A DNA stretch of 64,000 bases from Nocardioides sp. (GTDB lineage Bacteria; Actinomycetota; Actinomycetes; Propionibacteriales; Nocardioidaceae). The notes beneath the pieces are model-generated. The model worked only from the letters and a program-made list of their open reading frames with translations. It was not told the origin of the DNA and did no database searches. This document shows, piece by piece, positions 61,747-64,000 of this stretch (positions are counted from its first letter, which is position 1; each line of letters starts with the position of its first letter). The DNA lies in assembly GCA_037045645.1 (NCBI GenBank), contig JBAOIH010000006.1, positions 41,125-105,124 on the forward strand, given 5' to 3'. The position numbers were made by a program, and so were the translations under genes.

Positions 61747-62628
61747 TCAGCCCGCCTCCAGGTCGGCCCAGGTGCAACCACAAGCAGGGTGTCGAGGCCA
61801 CGGCCGCGGGCTGAGATCGAGGTCGTGATCCACCCGGATCGTCGCTGACCAGGTCGGCACCGGTGCCCCCTCGACCCACGCCGTCACCTGGGCGACCGCC
61901 AATGCCACCGCCAACTGGGTCAACGTCGGATCGGCTGGACTCGGCAGGTCGCGCGGGTCGTGACAACGCGCCGACTGCTCGACCAGCAGCGGCCATCGCG
62001 GGTCGCGGTCAGCGACGCTGTGATCCACGCACCGCTGGCACGCAGTCACGCCCGGATCGACGAAGGGACCGAGCAGCCAGGCCCCTTGATGCAAGACCAC
62101 CGGCAGGTGAGGGATGTCCTCGCGCATCAGGCGATCGGTGCGGGTGCGACTGAACTGACCATCGCTGACCAGGACGACCACACTCGGTCGAGGGCGGGTG
62201 GGTTTGGCGCACATCCCGGCGCGCGACAGCGCAGCGCGAAGTGCGTCGGCGTGGAACAGTGCGTCTCGCCCGTGCGTACGCACCTCGACCTGGGCTTCCT
62301 CCCGGGCCCATGCGAAGGCGGCGGCGTTCCCGCCGGCGCGCGCAGCCAACGCCGCCGCCTGCTGTTGTCCGGGGCGGTCGGACGGCAACAGATCCTCCAA
62401 GACGCTGCGACGGATGAGCAGTCCGGCGTCGACCAGACGCGAAAGTGCCTCGGACGGGGGCACCGGCTCGCCGAGAGCCAACGCCTGCAAGAGCGTGCGG
62501 ACCGCGGCGGAATCCGGGAGTGCCAGGCGTGCGCCCGGTGGCAGGCCGACCTGCCACTGCGTGGGTGAGCGGCGTACGACTCGCACACCCGGTCGCAGCA
62601 ACCAACTGTTCGACGCTGGTGAGGTCAT
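61747..62628 (-). CDS. TOMM-type leader-peptide-binding/cyclodehydratase-like protein
   Basis: 293 residues from the ATG at 62628 (an earlier ATG at 62676 is possible). The N-terminal 90 residues form a winged-helix-like domain (LLRPGVRVVRRSPTQWQVGL, LVDAGLLIRRSV). Further on, FVDPGVTACQRCVDHSVADRDP is the hallmark segment of E1/ThiF-like proteins of thiazole/oxazole-modified microcin pathways, with a CxxC pair and a final CGCTW. No YcaO cyclodehydratase, precursor or dehydrogenase is in the window, so it is orphan. It may instead bind another small peptide. Confidence 0.7.
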   Translation of the reverse strand: MTSPASNSWLLRPGVRVVRRSPTQWQVGLPPGARLALPDSAAVRTLLQALALGEPVPPSEALSRLVDAGLLIRRSVLEDLLPSDRPGQQQAAALAARAGGNAAAFAWAREEAQVEVRTHGRDALFHADALRAALSRAGMCAKPTRPRPSVVVLVSDGQFSRTRTDRLMREDIPHLPVVLHQGAWLLGPFVDPGVTACQRCVDHSVADRDPRWPLLVEQSARCHDPRDLPSPADPTLTQLAVALAVAQVTAWVEGAPVPTWSATIRVDHDLDLSPRPWPRHPACGCTWADLEAG

Positions 62629-62706
62629 GGCGCGAGAGCATGCCACCCAGGCACCCTGCCCGGACGGGTTCTCCACAGGTGGCTCGCCGCCCGCGGGGAA
62701 ATGGCC

Positions 62707-62738
62707 GACGGCGGCGCCTCTTGCGAGACGCCGCCGTC
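62707..62738. terminator. Hairpin terminator
   Basis: GACGGCGGCG pairs with CGCCGCCGTC, with CTC/GAG inside and a TTGC loop. It lies downstream of the DUF5679 gene (minus strand) and would end its transcript before the TOMM-type gene. A second small hairpin GGTCGC-TTC-GCGACC (62742-62756) sits beside it. Confidence 0.75.
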
Positions 62739-62772
62739 GTTGGTCGCTTCGCGACCGAGCCTAGGGTGTTGC

Positions 62773-62932
62773 TCAGGCCTTGCCGAGGATGCGGTTCAGG
62801 TTGGTGCCGCACTCGGGGCAGACAGCCTTGGCCATCTTGGTGCCCTTGTCGTTCACGCGCGACCTCGCCCTCAGCCTCGCGCTTGGCCTTGCACTTCACG
62901 CAGTAGAACTCGCCGCTCCAGGTCTCCGCCAT
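62773..62932 (-). pseudogene. DUF5679 zinc-ribbon protein, interrupted by an apparent +1 frameshift
   Basis: ATG at 62932 with AAGGAGG upstream. The start MAETWSGEFYCVKCKAKREA carries the first CxxC. The frame breaks around 62851-62863, where one base too many lies in a GCGCG run. Removing it gives EGEVRVNDKGTKMAKAVCPECGTNLNRILGKA-type sequence (shown here in two parts: RVNDKGTKMAKA and VCPECGTNLNRILGKA), the usual 52-residue DUF5679 protein. This is the only frameshift of the window not at AGCTTC. A sequence error is likely. Confidence 0.75.
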
Positions 62933-63440
62933 GACGGCCTCCTTGCTATCGATCTTTGTGGTCGTCGCGACGGGGTTTCATTGGGGGAAGCCCGCCGGGT
63001 TCCGGCGATCGACACGGCGTGTCGACCACGAGGGAACACAGAAACCCTACGGCACGGCTGAGCGTGAATCACGCAGGCGCCCCGCTCACGGGCGCGTCGT
63101 GCCGACCGGGCGAGCGCCTTCGGAGACGGTGAAGGGGCCTGCCCGACCCGGTTGACGTTTGCCTTCCCCTTGCGAACGTCTCGTGGTCGAGCTGGCCCCG
63201 ACGGATCCCACGCTAGGAGGGGGTGCCGCCGCCGGTCAACGCGAGCGACGCGGTGCCTGTGGAAAACGTGTGGAGAAGGCTGGGGACCACGCGGCCGAAC
63301 GTCGCGAGCGCTGTGGAGAACCAACCGTCAGGATCTGATTCTCCTGTGGAGTCGACGCGCTCACGGACCGCGCGGACGGCCGCTGACCTGCCTTGATGGT
63401 CGTCACCAGGCTGTGGACGGGAAAAACGTAGGCTGTGCCG
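62933..63440. other. Intergenic region with a 17-bp palindrome and a TGTGGA cluster
   Basis: No supported gene in these 508 bases. A perfect palindrome TCGACACG-G-CGTGTCGA lies at 63009-63025. TGTGGA occurs five times on the + strand (63258, 63269, 63312, 63345, 63412) within 160 bases, resembling degenerate DnaA-box halves. The right end should hold the promoter of the PHP-domain gene. Confidence 0.6.
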
Positions 63441-64000
63441 GTGAGTTCTGATCCGTACGACGCCACGCCGGTCGCCGCGTTGCGGCGGATCGCCTTCTTG
63501 ATGGAGCGCCAACGCGAGGAATCTCGCCGGATCGAGGCCTTCCGCAACGCCGCGCGGGTGATCTTGCCGCTGGACACGGACGAAGTGGCCGCGCGCGCCG
63601 CGGGCGGCACCCTGACCCAGTTGGCCGGGATCGGGCCGAGCACGGCAGCCGTCATTGCCGATGTCGTAGCCGGTCGAGTGCCTGATCGGCTCTCCAAACT
63701 GGAGCAGACCGCCGGGCCGTTGGCTCCCGGAGGGCGAGAGTTGCGCGCGAAACTGCGCGGAGATCTGCACTCCCACTCGGACTGGTCCGATGGTGGCTCG
63801 CCGATCGAGGAGATGGCGTTCACGGCGCTGGAACTGGGTCACGAATACCTCGTACTGACCGACCACTCGCCGCGGCTCAAGGTCGCCCGCGGACTCAGCG
63901 CCGAGCGTCTGGCCCGACAACTCGACGTCATCGAGGCCGTCAACGACCATCTGGACGGAGGCTTCACGTTGCTCAAGGGCATCGAGGTCGACATCCTCGA
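63441..64000 (+). CDS. Helix-hairpin-helix/PHP-domain protein (PolX C-terminus-like), partial
   Basis: GTG start at 63441; the frame is open to the window end, so at least 186 residues are present and the 3' end is missing. N-terminal helical region with AALRRIAFLMERQ and a helix-hairpin-helix-type GTLTQLAGIGPSTAAVI (about residues 55-72), then the PHP metal site KLRGDLHSHSDWSDGGSPI and LVLTDHSPRLKVARG, and GIEVDIL near the end. This order matches the C-terminal part of family X DNA polymerases and stand-alone PHP phosphoesterases that share it. It starts after the TGTGGA-rich gap. Confidence 0.75.
   Translation, partial: MSSDPYDATPVAALRRIAFLMERQREESRRIEAFRNAARVILPLDTDEVAARAAGGTLTQLAGIGPSTAAVIADVVAGRVPDRLSKLEQTAGPLAPGGRELRAKLRGDLHSHSDWSDGGSPIEEMAFTALELGHEYLVLTDHSPRLKVARGLSAERLARQLDVIEAVNDHLDGGFTLLKGIEVDIL

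Noticed and set aside
1..64000. CRISPR arrays, prophage, insertion sequences, tRNA or rRNA genes
   Set aside because: I saw no regularly spaced repeats with spacers, no transposase or integrase, and no recognisable tRNA or rRNA sequence, though tRNA detection by eye is not complete.

Overview
This 64 kb window is chromosomal DNA from a high-GC actinobacterium, most like Nocardioides or a relative in the Nocardioidaceae. The basis is very high GC third-position use, frequent GTG starts, 4-base ATGA/GTGA overlaps, and typical actinobacterial families (DUF3107, DUF5302, mycoredoxin, AdnAB, WhiB7, NudC, UvrD2). No family was confirmed by database search.

Layout. (1) 0-6.6 kb: the tail of an endonuclease/exonuclease/phosphatase protein, then a tightly coupled envelope-polymer operon (LicD-methyltransferase fusion, sulfotransferase, small coiled-coil protein, family 2 glycosyltransferase, large polytopic YfhO-like protein). 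(2) 6.6-12.8 kb: acyl-CoA dehydrogenase, DUF5302, MaoC hydratase, a frameshifted lipoprotein, an MFS transporter, a PHP phosphoesterase and an SDR. (3) 12.8-19.4 kb: ParA-like ATPase, L,D-transpeptidase, DEAD-box helicase, ferritin-like protein, GlsB, DUF3107, TetR, moeZ. (4) 19.4-42.7 kb: a catabolic island. It holds three coupled genes resembling the oxamate carbamoyltransferase set (DUF2877, FdrA, DUF1116), a PucR regulator, an NCS2 permease, a three-subunit molybdenum hydroxylase with CoxG, an amidase, HyuA/HyuB, carbamate kinase and barbiturase, plus plsC, a cupin and a secreted M14 peptidase. (5) 42.8-49.9 kb: secreted protein, CoA-transferase, and a DUF4129-MoxR-DUF58 operon. (6) 50-62.9 kb: adnA-adnB, deoD, nudC, mycoredoxin, uvrD2 and whiB7 with a leader ORF and attenuator, followed by small zinc-ribbon proteins and a TOMM-type leader-binding protein. 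(7) The window ends inside a helix-hairpin-helix/PHP protein.

Blocks 3 and 6 match, from memory, the Mycobacterium tuberculosis Rv3197A-Rv3213c neighbourhood, so the catabolic island appears to sit inside an ancient conserved block.

Main biological proposal: the island encodes oxidative pyrimidine breakdown that conserves energy. The Mo-hydroxylase would make barbiturate and barbiturase would open it to ureidomalonate. That compound is the one-carbon homologue of oxalurate, so the FdrA/DUF1116/DUF2877 complex could phosphorolyse it to malonamate plus carbamoyl phosphate. Carbamate kinase would then make ATP, and the amidase would turn malonamate into malonate. The pathway is inferred; the gene content is seen.

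Main data-quality observation: seven genes are frameshifted, and six of the seven breaks lie at the same hexamer, AGCTTC, where AGCTC would restore the frame. This points to a systematic sequencing or consensus artefact rather than gene decay.
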